From UBA961 sp049317525 (GTDB lineage: Bacteria; Bacteroidota; Ignavibacteria; Kapaibacteriales; UBA961), in the NCBI GenBank assembly GCA_049317525.1, contig JBMOIC010000007.1, forward strand, positions 31,163 through 95,162: a stretch of 64,000 nt of DNA. The letters are read 5' to 3'. The position numbers and the translations under genes are program-made. The notes beneath the pieces were generated by a model. It was not told where the DNA came from. It saw nothing but the letters and a program-made list of their open reading frames with translations, and searched no databases. Shown here in pieces: positions 53,209 through 62,300 of the stretch; position 1 is the first letter of the stretch; each line of letters opens with the position of its first letter.

Positions 53209-54204
53209 TTATTGAGTAGATTTTTCTACAATTAATTCTGCAATTCTTAATGCTTCTGCTGCATCAAATGCACTAACTGCCACTGGTATTTCTCCTTTAA
53301 TTGCTTTTACAAATGCTATATGTTCCTCTGCAATGGCATTAATTTGTGGAATAGTTGGTTGTTCAAATACAATAGATGTACTTATTGAACCTAAATCAAT
53401 TTGGCCTAACATCATTGCTGGAATGCTGGAATCTGGGTTTTCTTTATCTTCTTTTAATCTATATACATCAACAGATGGTTTTGCAAAATCGAGAGACAGA
53501 TATGCGCTTTTCTGGAAAATTCTCATTTTTCTCATTGGTTGAGCAGAAATCCTTGATGCAGTTATATTTGCCACACATCCGTTTTCAAAACTTATACGTG
53601 CATTGGCTATATCCGCTGTTTCTGTAAGTACTGATACTGCATTAGCTTCTACGTTTTTAACTTTTGATGCTGCAAGCCAAAGAATAATATCAATATCATG
53701 AATCATTAAATCATGAATCACAGATACATCTGTTGCTCTTGGCTTAAATTGTGATAATCTATGAGCTTCTATAAATAATGGTTCAATTGAATATGATTGT
53801 AATGCTAATAATGCAGGATTGAATCGTTCTACATGACCTACTTGAACAATTACTCCTTTCTTTTTTGCAAGTTCTATTAATTCAACTGCTTCTTGATATG
53901 TAGCGGTAATTGGTTTTTCTATAAAACAATGCTTATTAGCTTCAAGAACCTTATATGCAATGTCAAAATGCACTGAAGTTGGAGAAGCTATAATAATTGC
54001 ATCACTATTATCTATAGCTTGTTGTAATGATTCAAACCTATGAATACCCAATTCTTGAACAATAAATTGAGCTCTTTCATCATTAAGTTCAAAAAATCCA
54101 GATAATTCAGCATAATCTACATTTTTTAATAGCTTAGCATGTATAAAACCAAGATGTCCAATACCAATAACAGCAATTTTTATAGGGTTCATTCTTTTAC
54201 TCAT
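53209..54204 (-). CDS. Gfo/Idh/MocA-family NAD(P)-dependent oxidoreductase
   Basis: This protein of about 331 residues has a Rossmann motif near the start (IAVIGIGHLGFIHAKLL), the FIEKPIT motif (about residue 90) with the catalytic Lys, GHVERFNPALL and an HDLMIHDIDIILWL segment typical of the C-terminal domain. Members oxidise or reduce sugars and inositols, often for nucleotide-sugar or LPS biosynthesis. I start at ATG 54204, which overlaps the ispF end by 8 bases (ATGAGTAA); ATG 54192 is an alternative. The substrate is unknown. Confidence 0.88.
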   Translation of the reverse strand: MSKRMNPIKIAVIGIGHLGFIHAKLLKNVDYAELSGFFELNDERAQFIVQELGIHRFESLQQAIDNSDAIIIASPTSVHFDIAYKVLEANKHCFIEKPITATYQEAVELIELAKKKGVIVQVGHVERFNPALLALQSYSIEPLFIEAHRLSQFKPRATDVSVIHDLMIHDIDIILWLAASKVKNVEANAVSVLTETADIANARISFENGCVANITASRISAQPMRKMRIFQKSAYLSLDFAKPSVDVYRLKEDKENPDSSIPAMMLGQIDLGSISTSIVFEQPTIPQINAIAEEHIAFVKAIKGEIPVAVSAFDAAEALRIAELIVEKSTQ

Positions 54205-54673
54205 GAATAGATTCAATCATACACACACACATAGCAGCTACACCTTCTAATCTACCAGCAAAACCAATTTTTTCATTGGTTGTAGCTTTTACAGATACTC
54301 TTTGATATGGTAGATTACATAGCGATGCAATTTCTTTTCTCATGGCATCTTTATACGGCTTAATTTTTGGAGCCTCTAATATCAAAGAAATATCAATATT
54401 TACAGGTTTATATCCATGTTCCTTTAATAAGGCTATTGCATATTCTAAGAATATCTTACTTGGAGCATTTTTAAATCGTGGGTCAGTATCTGGAAAATGC
54501 TCGCCAATATCACCAAGGCCAGCTGCACCAAATAAAGCATCACATAAAGCATGAAGAATAACATCTCCATCACTATGGGCAATAGTACCCAAAGGAGAAT
54601 CAATATCTATTCCACCTAATACTAAAGATTCACCTTCTTGTAGTTTATGGACATCATAACCAATGCCAACCAT
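54197..54673 (-). CDS. ispF: 2-C-methyl-D-erythritol 2,4-cyclodiphosphate synthase
   Basis: IspF is the fifth enzyme of the MEP isoprenoid pathway. The sequence has the metal-binding GYDVHKL at the start, the long SDGDVILHALCDALFG segment with GLGDIGEHFPDTD, and the C-terminal KATTNEKIGFAGRLEG. At 158 residues it is full length. A possible promoter is on the minus strand at 54711-54718, reading TAATTTTG, 38 bases upstream. Its presence indicates the MEP rather than the mevalonate route. Confidence 0.97.
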   Translation of the reverse strand: MVGIGYDVHKLQEGESLVLGGIDIDSPLGTIAHSDGDVILHALCDALFGAAGLGDIGEHFPDTDPRFKNAPSKIFLEYAIALLKEHGYKPVNIDISLILEAPKIKPYKDAMRKEIASLCNLPYQRVSVKATTNEKIGFAGRLEGVAAMCVCMIESIHE

Positions 54674-55004
54674 AAGTATGCCTGATAATTCATTTTAAAA
54701 ACTAACTGTACAAAATTACTGAGAATATATCAATTCAAGTGATAAATGAAATAAGACATAATGTCTGATTGTGATGCCATAATGACACATCAATAATGAC
54801 AAGATTCATAAAATGTTTTGGCAAAATGTCTTAGTACTGCCATGAAATCTGCAAAGATGTCAAAAAAAACGCCAATATATGGATTGGCACGTATTTCGTA
54901 TAAGTGGCTTTTGAACTTGCGCAAGTTCTCATTTATTTCTCCTGATTGCCTTTTCACCACTGGAATCGGAGAGTTGATTTTATACTATATTAAAGGACAC
55001 AACA
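54674..55004. promoter_or_regulatory. Divergent regulatory region between ispF and hsp20
   Basis: This 331-base gap has no convincing gene. It holds three inverted repeats: AGACAT-A-ATGTCT (54754-54766), GCCAAT-6-ATTGGC (54871-54888) and a perfect 16-base palindrome GAACTTGCGCAAGTTC (54913-54928). The last lies about 77 bases before hsp20. A CIRCE element (TTAGCACTC/GAGTGCTAA) is not present, so heat-shock control is not of the HrcA type here. The minus-strand ispF -7 candidate is at 54711-54718. The hsp20 ribosome site AAAGGA is at 54992-54997. Confidence 0.5.
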
Positions 55005-55445
55005 ATGAGAATGGTAAAATATGAGCCATTTACTGGTTTTGATGCGATTTCACGTCATATGAATACTTTGATCACAGATGTACAAAAGAATGCTTCTGCT
55101 ACTAATCAGGTAGCATTTTCACCTAGAATGGATATTTCAGAAACAGAGCAAGCCTTTATTATCCATGCTGAATTACCTGGTGTACAAAAGGAAGACATTA
55201 AAATTTCGATAAGTGAAGATAATATCTTATCTATTTCTGGTGAAAAGAAAAAATCCGAGCAAATACAAGACAAAAACTTTGTTCGAATGGAACGCTTTTA
55301 CGGAACATTTCGTCGAACATTTACTTTACCAGATCATATACAATCAAGTTCGATTAAAGCAGATTTTACTAATGGTATTTTAGAAATATCTTTACCTAAA
55401 TCCGAACCAATTAAGCCAAAAGAGATTACGGTTGAGATAGCATAA
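55005..55445 (+). CDS. Hsp20/IbpA-type small heat-shock protein
   Basis: This 146-residue protein has the alpha-crystallin domain (about residues 40-140): SPRMDISETEQAFIIHAELPGV, then LPDHIQSSSIKADFTNGILEISLPK, with the I-x-I/V type tail ITVEIA. It holds unfolding proteins for DnaK refolding. The dnaK gene follows 94 bases later on the same strand with a structured RNA element between them. Confidence 0.95.
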   Translation: MRMVKYEPFTGFDAISRHMNTLITDVQKNASATNQVAFSPRMDISETEQAFIIHAELPGVQKEDIKISISEDNILSISGEKKKSEQIQDKNFVRMERFYGTFRRTFTLPDHIQSSSIKADFTNGILEISLPKSEPIKPKEITVEIA

Positions 55446-55449
55446 AAGT

Positions 55450-55490
55450 GTTAAGGTTTAGGGATTGCAGACATTCTGTAAATCCTTAAC
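55450..55490 (+). promoter_or_regulatory. Intercistronic hairpin between hsp20 and dnaK
   Basis: GTTAAGG-TTTA (55450-55460) pairs with TAAATCCTTAAC (55479-55490) with one bulged base. An inner CAGA-CAT-TCTG stem may form in the loop. There is no T run, so a processing site, attenuator or thermosensor is more likely than a terminator. Confidence 0.5.
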
Positions 55491-55539
55491 CCATAATTCT
55501 TTAGAGTTTTTTATATTTTTTAAAAATGGAGAAATCGCC

Positions 55540-57429
55540 ATGGGAAAAACCATTGGTATAGACTTAGGAACTACAAATTCATGTGTTTCGGTAATGGAAA
55601 ACGGACAGCCAATCGTTATTGCTAACAGTGAAGGAACTCGTACAACCCCATCTGTAGTGGGTTTTACAAAAAATGGAGAGCGTTTAGTAGGACAACAAGC
55701 TAAGCGTCAAGCTGTTACTAATCCCAAAAATACTGTTTACTCAGTTAAAAGATTTATGGGACGTAGAATCGAAGAAGTTAGTGAAGAATCTAAACTTGTG
55801 CCTTATACAGTTAAATCTGGTGAAAACAATGGCGCGCATGTAGAGATTGATGGTCGTTTATATACACCACCTGAAATTTCTGCAATGATTCTTCAAAAAA
55901 TGAAACAAACAGCAGAAGATTATTTAGGAACTAAAGTAACTGATGCAGTTATTACTGTGCCAGCATATTTTAACGATGCTCAACGCCAAGCCACCAAAGA
56001 TGCAGGAGAAATTGCAGGTTTAAATGTTAAACGTATTATAAATGAGCCAACCGCTGCTGCGCTAGCTTATGGCTTAGATAAAAAAGATAAAAATATTACA
56101 ATAGCTGTATACGATTTTGGTGGTGGTACTTTTGATGTTTCCATCCTTGAATTAGGCGATGGTGTTTTTCAAGTAAAATCAACAAATGGCGATACTCATC
56201 TTGGTGGTGATAATTTTGACCAAAGAATTATTGATTTTCTAGCAGATGAATTTAACAGACAAGAGAAAATTGATTTACGAAAAGATCCTATGGCTTTACA
56301 ACGCCTGCGTGAAGCCGCTGAAAAAGCCAAAATAGAATTATCTCAAATGCTTCAAACAGAAGTAAATTTGCCATTTATTACCGCAAATGCCGATGGTGCT
56401 AAGCATTTAAATGTTACAATCACAAGAGCTAAATTCGAATCAATGTGCTCTGATTTGTTTGACGCAACATTAACTCCTTGCGAACAAGCATTAAAAGATG
56501 CAAAAATGACACCATCACAAATAGATGATGTGATTTTAGTTGGTGGTTCTACCCGTATTCCTAAAGTACAAGAAATTGTGAAAAATTTCTTTGGCAAAGA
56601 ACCATCTAAAGGTGTAAATCCCGATGAAGTTGTTGCAATTGGTGCTGCAATTCAAGGTGGTGTATTGGCAGGTGATGTAACAGATGTATTATTACTAGAT
56701 GTTACTCCATTAAATTTAGGTATCGAAACTATGGGTGGAGTAATGACATCTATGATCCAAGCTAATACTACCATACCAACCAAGAAAACAGAAACATATT
56801 CTACAGCAACCGATAGCCAAACATCAGTAGAAATTCATATTCTACAAGGCGAACGCCCAATGGCCAGAGATAATCGCTCTCTTGGAAGATTTCACTTAGA
56901 TGGAATCCCGCCAGCACCACGTGGTGTTCCTCAGGTAGAAGTTACATTTGATATAGATGCCAATGGAATTCTTCATGTATCTGCCAAAGATAAAGCAACA
57001 AATAAAGAGCAAAATATCAGAATTACTTCATCTAGTGGATTAGAAAAAGATGAAATTGAAAAAATGAAAAGAGATGCTCAAGAACATGCTACCGAAGACA
57101 AAAAGCGTAAGGAAGAGATTGAATTACGTAATCAAGCAGATAATTTAGTGTATTCTACAGATAAACAATTATCCGAACTTGGAGATAAAATGCCTGCAGA
57201 TGCAAAAGCAAGTATTGAATCTGCAAAAGAGAGATTGGCAGATGCTATTAAAAATAATGCTGATGATATTCGCCCAGCAATGGATGCACTAAATAAACTT
57301 TGGAGCGAAACTTCAACCCAAATGTATCAAAATGCAAGCGCAAATGAACCTTCTGCTCAACAAGATTCTCAATCAGATAATCAAAGTAATGCAGAAGAAG
57401 CAGATTATACCATTGTTGATGATAAATAA
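55540..57429 (+). CDS. dnaK: Molecular chaperone DnaK (Hsp70)
   Basis: DnaK binds and releases unfolded polypeptides using ATP. The sequence begins KTIGIDLGTTNSCV, contains the Hsp70 signatures VYDFGGGTFDVSIL and ILVGGSTRIPKVQ, and the linker-type DVLLLDVTPLNLGIETMGG (about residue 390) leading into the substrate-binding domain. The C-terminus ends with the acidic ADYTIVDDK. Length (629) is normal. I start at ATG 55540 after GGAGAAA; an upstream start at 55465 would run through the hairpin. No dnaJ or grpE is adjacent. Confidence 0.98.
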   Translation: MGKTIGIDLGTTNSCVSVMENGQPIVIANSEGTRTTPSVVGFTKNGERLVGQQAKRQAVTNPKNTVYSVKRFMGRRIEEVSEESKLVPYTVKSGENNGAHVEIDGRLYTPPEISAMILQKMKQTAEDYLGTKVTDAVITVPAYFNDAQRQATKDAGEIAGLNVKRIINEPTAAALAYGLDKKDKNITIAVYDFGGGTFDVSILELGDGVFQVKSTNGDTHLGGDNFDQRIIDFLADEFNRQEKIDLRKDPMALQRLREAAEKAKIELSQMLQTEVNLPFITANADGAKHLNVTITRAKFESMCSDLFDATLTPCEQALKDAKMTPSQIDDVILVGGSTRIPKVQEIVKNFFGKEPSKGVNPDEVVAIGAAIQGGVLAGDVTDVLLLDVTPLNLGIETMGGVMTSMIQANTTIPTKKTETYSTATDSQTSVEIHILQGERPMARDNRSLGRFHLDGIPPAPRGVPQVEVTFDIDANGILHVSAKDKATNKEQNIRITSSSGLEKDEIEKMKRDAQEHATEDKKRKEEIELRNQADNLVYSTDKQLSELGDKMPADAKASIESAKERLADAIKNNADDIRPAMDALNKLWSETSTQMYQNASANEPSAQQDSQSDNQSNAEEADYTIVDDK

Positions 57430-57440
57430 GAAATGAGATT

Positions 57441-57472
57441 AAAAAAGGCGACAATATGTCGCCTTTTTTTTT
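57441..57472 (+). terminator. Rho-independent terminator after dnaK
   Basis: AAAAAAGGCGACA and TGTCGCCTTTTTT form a 13-base-pair stem with a 3-base loop and a T tail. Confidence 0.95.
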
Positions 57473-57617
57473 GAATAAACAGAAATCTACTATTATATAT
57501 CATTTGATTATGTAGTTGTATGAATAACAGAAAATTATGTTCATTATTCTGGCACGAATTTTACTTGCCAATTATAGTAGAGTTATTAAAAGCATGATAA
57601 TATAATTTGGAGTTATT

Positions 57618-58280
57618 ATGTCTGAGGCCAATTTGCTGTCAGATATGCAAGACAATAAATCATTTGATGAATTTCTTCCTGTATTAGAGGCATTAATATT
57701 TGCTTCTGATGAACCATTACAGATAGCAGTAATTTCAGACATATTACAACAATCTGAATTTCGGGAATTTGCAGATGCTGATTTAATTGCACAGGCAATT
57801 TTATCAATAAATAGTCAATTATCAGAAAATAGAAGGCCATATACCATAATAAAAATAGCAGGTGGTTATCACTTTGTAACATTAAATGGCTATGGGATGT
57901 ACATACAAAGATTATTGAAGTCTAAATCAAAAAAAAGAATGTCTCAGGCTGCTTTAGAAACTTTAGCAATTATAGCCTATAAGCAACCTGTAACTAAGCC
58001 TGATATTGAGTCTATACGTGGAGTAAATTCTGGAGATATTGTTAATTCACTTCTTGATAGAGAATTAATTACAATGTTAGGAAGATCTGAATCACTTGGC
58101 CGGCCATTATTATATGGCACTTCATCTGAATTCTTAAGGGTTTTCGGCTTAAATGCTTTAGAAGATTTGCCAAAAATGAAAGAAATCGAAGAACTGATAG
58201 AGTTTCAACCACAAAGTATGGCTGCAGAATTAAGCGCAGCGGCATTATTTATAGATGATTCTTCATCTTTAATATTATGA
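57618..58280 (+). CDS. scpB: Segregation and condensation protein B
   Basis: ScpB is the winged-helix kleisin-interacting subunit of the SMC-ScpAB condensin. The sequence shows the family opening (LEALIFASDEPLQIAVIS), GGYHFVT, then RMSQAALETLAIIAYKQPVTKPDIESIRGVNSG and GRPLLYGTS. At 220 residues it is of usual length. The start at 57618 follows GGAG. scpA is not in the window. Confidence 0.95.
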   Translation: MSEANLLSDMQDNKSFDEFLPVLEALIFASDEPLQIAVISDILQQSEFREFADADLIAQAILSINSQLSENRRPYTIIKIAGGYHFVTLNGYGMYIQRLLKSKSKKRMSQAALETLAIIAYKQPVTKPDIESIRGVNSGDIVNSLLDRELITMLGRSESLGRPLLYGTSSEFLRVFGLNALEDLPKMKEIEELIEFQPQSMAAELSAAALFIDDSSSLIL

Positions 58281-58317
58281 TTTATATCATAGGATAATTC
58301 TCTTTTAACAAGTTATT

Positions 58318-59064
58318 ATGCAACACACAGAAGATATACACAAGCGTTTACATTTAGTGGAAATATCCCTAAAAAGAACGCGTTTAATTAATATACTATT
58401 GATGTGTATATGTAGTTGTATGCTGTTTTATGGATTTATCGGCAAGGATAAAATATTGTTAATTGATAATATAGAAGCAGATAATATTGCTGTTAATAAT
58501 ATCGATATAGTAGATAAAAGTGGTAAAAGAAGAATGAAGATTGGAATGAGTGCTGATCAAAAAATTAGCATTATATCCATTTTTGGTAAAGAATCAGGAA
58601 TACCAGCTATACTGCTCAATTCAGATCTAACAGGTACTAATTCAGCAATAGCTTTCTTTGATTCTCAATCCAAACCAAAATATACTGTAAAAGTTGAAAA
58701 CGATACTAATTGTTATACTTTTCAATATGATAAAAATGGTAAAGTATCTGGAGGTTACTTTAATATCGGAGGAATTTCATCTATATATACATCTAGAATT
58801 CATATCACGGATTCTGCAAATGTAAATAGAACAGTTATTGCCCTTGATGAAAAGGATAATTATAATCCATACATCATTTTTGCTGATAGCAAAAGTAAGA
58901 TAAGATCTAAATGGAATTATTCATCAACCGGGCCAAGTGGATTTGCTCTGTTTAATGAAAAACAGCAAAATCATGGTTTTTTTGGTGTACTTCCAAATGG
59001 CAAAACATTCGTTACACTTTTTGACAGTTTAGGAAACAAACAAATACTTTTACCTGATAAATAG
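58318..59064 (+). CDS. Membrane-anchored protein with D-x-x-G-R beta repeats, unknown function
   Basis: This 248-residue protein has an N-terminal membrane helix at about 23-42 (INILLMCICSCMLFYGFIG). The rest is strand-rich and contains repeated units resembling D(K/S)-x-G-x-(R/K)-x-x-(I/V) (VDKSGKRRMKIGM, ITDSANVNRTVIAL, FADSKSKIRSKW, FDSLGNKQILL). This looks like a small beta-solenoid or stacked hairpins outside the membrane. I do not recognise the family. It follows scpB by 37 bases. Confidence 0.6.
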   Translation: MQHTEDIHKRLHLVEISLKRTRLINILLMCICSCMLFYGFIGKDKILLIDNIEADNIAVNNIDIVDKSGKRRMKIGMSADQKISIISIFGKESGIPAILLNSDLTGTNSAIAFFDSQSKPKYTVKVENDTNCYTFQYDKNGKVSGGYFNIGGISSIYTSRIHITDSANVNRTVIALDEKDNYNPYIIFADSKSKIRSKWNYSSTGPSGFALFNEKQQNHGFFGVLPNGKTFVTLFDSLGNKQILLPDK

Positions 59065-59355
59065 TTTTTTACACAAATACTGTATTACTAATTAGAAATA
59101 TTGATATATATCACAACATAATTTTTGTGTTTTGTTGTATAATTTATATATTGCATTTCAATTGCATTGTGGATAACATCCTAAAGTTATACAATTCAAG
59201 TAGTTAAGTATATGATGTGTACCTATTTATTGCTTGTTTATCAATTATGATAAACTAATAATGTAATTATTTACTTTGTTTTTTTTCAGTTACATTTTTT
59301 TATTAAGATTTTTTTTTTGTTATAACATATTATTAATTCATTCGAAGGACAACTT

Positions 59356-62300
59356 ATGAAACAATCGTTTCGAAATGTGATACGCATACTTTGTATGATA
59401 TCATTTTTATCATTCTCCACTTCGGCTTTTGCAGTCGATTGGTTCGTTAAAACTACTGGTACTGATTCAGGTCCTGGTAATAATTGGACAAATGCTTTTC
59501 GTACAATCAGTTATGCAATTACCAGAGCTAATGATGCTGATATTATTTATGTTGAAGGTGGAACATATACTGAACAAGTTGAAATTGTTAATAAAAGCTT
59601 ATCAATCATAGGTAGTCAAAATGCTGGTTCTGGCGTAACTAGAACAATAGTTAAAGCTCCAGCATGGGCTACAATGACTTCAAGAACAGACGGTACAAGT
59701 TTAACTTGGACTGGAGCTGATAAAATTGAATCTAATACTTTTAATGCAATTATTTATGTAAATGCAAGTACCAATACTACAACAGTTAGTCTTAAAGGTA
59801 TTGATGTAGATGGTGATAATCAATTAGATCAAACAGGAACAACGATGTTTTTTGGGATTGCTTTTAAAACAGCAGTCGGTTTTATTGGTGGTGCAGTTGG
59901 TGACAGTGTTAGAGTTTATGATGTTAAATCTGCTGCTGCTGTTAACAATGCTAAAAACTTGGGTATAGGTGTAGCTTTCTTTGGTAAGGCAGCTCCGACT
60001 ATGTCATTTGTAAGAATTTACAATTATCGTAATGCTGGTATCGGTGTGTTAGGAAACAGTATTTCTAGTACAAGTTCTACTGTATCTGCTCAACCAAATC
60101 CAGTTATACAAGACAATGTTATTACTGGTTCAACTTTTGTTGGTACAACTTCTGAGAATTTTATTCAAGCTGGTATTTTGATTGCAAATGGTGGAAGATC
60201 TACAACTCGTAGAAACTTAATCTGGAAAAATCGTTGTGGTACTGCTAACTATGCTACTGGACGTTTTGCCTATGGTATGTTTTTATATGATGCACGTATA
60301 AATACTATCGGTGATCATGCCTCTACAAAATCTAATGGTAATTTAATTACTGATAATGAAATTGGTCTATATGTAAAAATTACATCAAGTACTATTCCAA
60401 CTTCTCAATATACAATACGTCAAAATGTTATTGCTTATAATGGTAATATGACACCATGTGGTAAAAAACCACATTATTCTGTAGCAGCTTCTAATTGGAC
60501 TACTTATGGTGCAGTTAGATTTGTACATACTCCTTCTCAAAGCCAAACTCTACCTTTAGCAAGTAATGCTTGGGGTAATGCTGAAGCAAATAATTTCTTC
60601 TCTACTACTCCTACCGGTGCTTATACATCTGCAAATTATGATGCAACTAAAGTTGCTTTTTGGAGAGAAACAGCAAGTGACATTATTTCTGTTACTTCTC
60701 CTTTAAGTTCTCCAGTTGCAACTACAATGCTTGTTAATAGTAGTTATTCTCCTGGAACAGAACCATCAGGTGCTGGTTTTCTTAATGGAATGAATGCTAA
60801 TCTTAGCTATGGATACTCAAACTTTAATTCTTTAAGAAATGCTGTGTATGCTGCAGTAGTTCCAGCTACTGGAAGTCCTGCTACTATAGAAGTATCATCT
60901 AATATCACAGAAGATAGTACTATTATCATCAACAAAAGAATTAGAATCAATGGTACCGCTTCCGCTTGTGGTTCAAGATGGGAAATTAAGCTTGCAGATG
61001 GTGTAAATGGTCCTACATTTTGGTTGATGGGCTTGCATACTGGTGGGACAAGTAATGACCCAATTATTAGACAACCAGATAGTATTCGAATTGATAATTT
61101 TAGAATCATAAAAAATAATACTCAAGATAGTATTGGCTCTGGTTATGCATTCTTAGTAACTGGTTCACAAACTGGTTCTGGTGCTCCATTAGGTACAAGA
61201 TTAAGCGGAATGGCAGTAGATCCAAATTTTGAAGCTGCTTCTGGTTTTGCAGTTTCTACACTACAAGATGCACCAAATGTAGGAAAAAGATTTTCAAGTT
61301 CTTCTCAATCACGTTCTTTAGTAAATGCTAAAAACTTGTATAGATTAGATTGTTCCACTATTACAGATGCAGCAGATATCTATGAACTTGATGACAATCC
61401 TAATATTGCAAGGGTTATGTATGACAATACTACTTATGTGTCTTCATGTAATGAATTACAAGATGCTATAGCTGCAGCTGAAGTTGGTTCCCCAACTACT
61501 ATTGTTAATACTGTTACATTAGATTGCCCAACAATATATGTTGAAAATATTGCTACTATACGTTTAAGAGCACAATTAGTGCCTACAGCTGTTACATTAA
61601 GGATTCAGGCTCTTGATATCAATGGTTCTGGTACTAATTCTGGTGGTGGAAATTTAGCAATATGTGATTTCAAAAAAGACATTGTAACAAATACAATTAA
61701 TATTAATCGTATTAATATATGGCCTCCAGCATGTCTTCAAAATGCTGTAGATTTGATAGATGATAATGCAAACTCAATTATTTCAATGGCTGATGGTAAT
61801 TCTACTAGTTCTACTTTAGCGTTTTCTGAATCGCCTACAAATGAATTAGTGATTGCAAAGCGTTTTGATTTTATGGGTGCCTTAAAATCAAGTGTTCGTA
61901 GTGTTACTCCAAGTGCAGGTAATGCAACATTTAGTGGTATTATTAAACTGAATACTGGTGCAGATATACTTAAAGGTAATCTTGGTACATTTACTTCAAC
62001 CAATGGTACATCTTTTGGTACAGGTAATGATCAAGTTCAATTAACTTTCAGTGCAACATCTGGATCTTTAACCAACTTTGGTGGTAATGCTATCGACATG
62101 TCATTGCAATTAATTAATAGCAATTCAGGTAGTAGTAAACTAGCATTAACTGCTGGTGGTGGAAATTATTCTACAGAGAAACCGACAATAAATAAAAGAG
62201 TTTATTTGTATGGTTTAGCCAATCGCGGCTCAGAAACCGATACAATTACTTTAAATGGTTCTGGTGATTGTGCATCTCCATCTAAACTTCTAGACTTAAA

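Noticed and set aside
54880..54900. Sigma-54-like promoter (TGGCAC followed by TCGT)
   Set aside because: The -12 half should read TTGC; spacing and match are poor.
54818..55024. Plus-strand open frame of 68 codons before hsp20
   Set aside because: TTG start, overlaps the palindromes and the hsp20 start, composition unlike a protein, and no ribosome site.
59065..59355. Repeat-like TTGCATT copies and poly-T runs as a mobile-element end or attachment site
   Set aside because: Short and expected in such AT-rich DNA; no inverted repeats, target duplication or integrase nearby.
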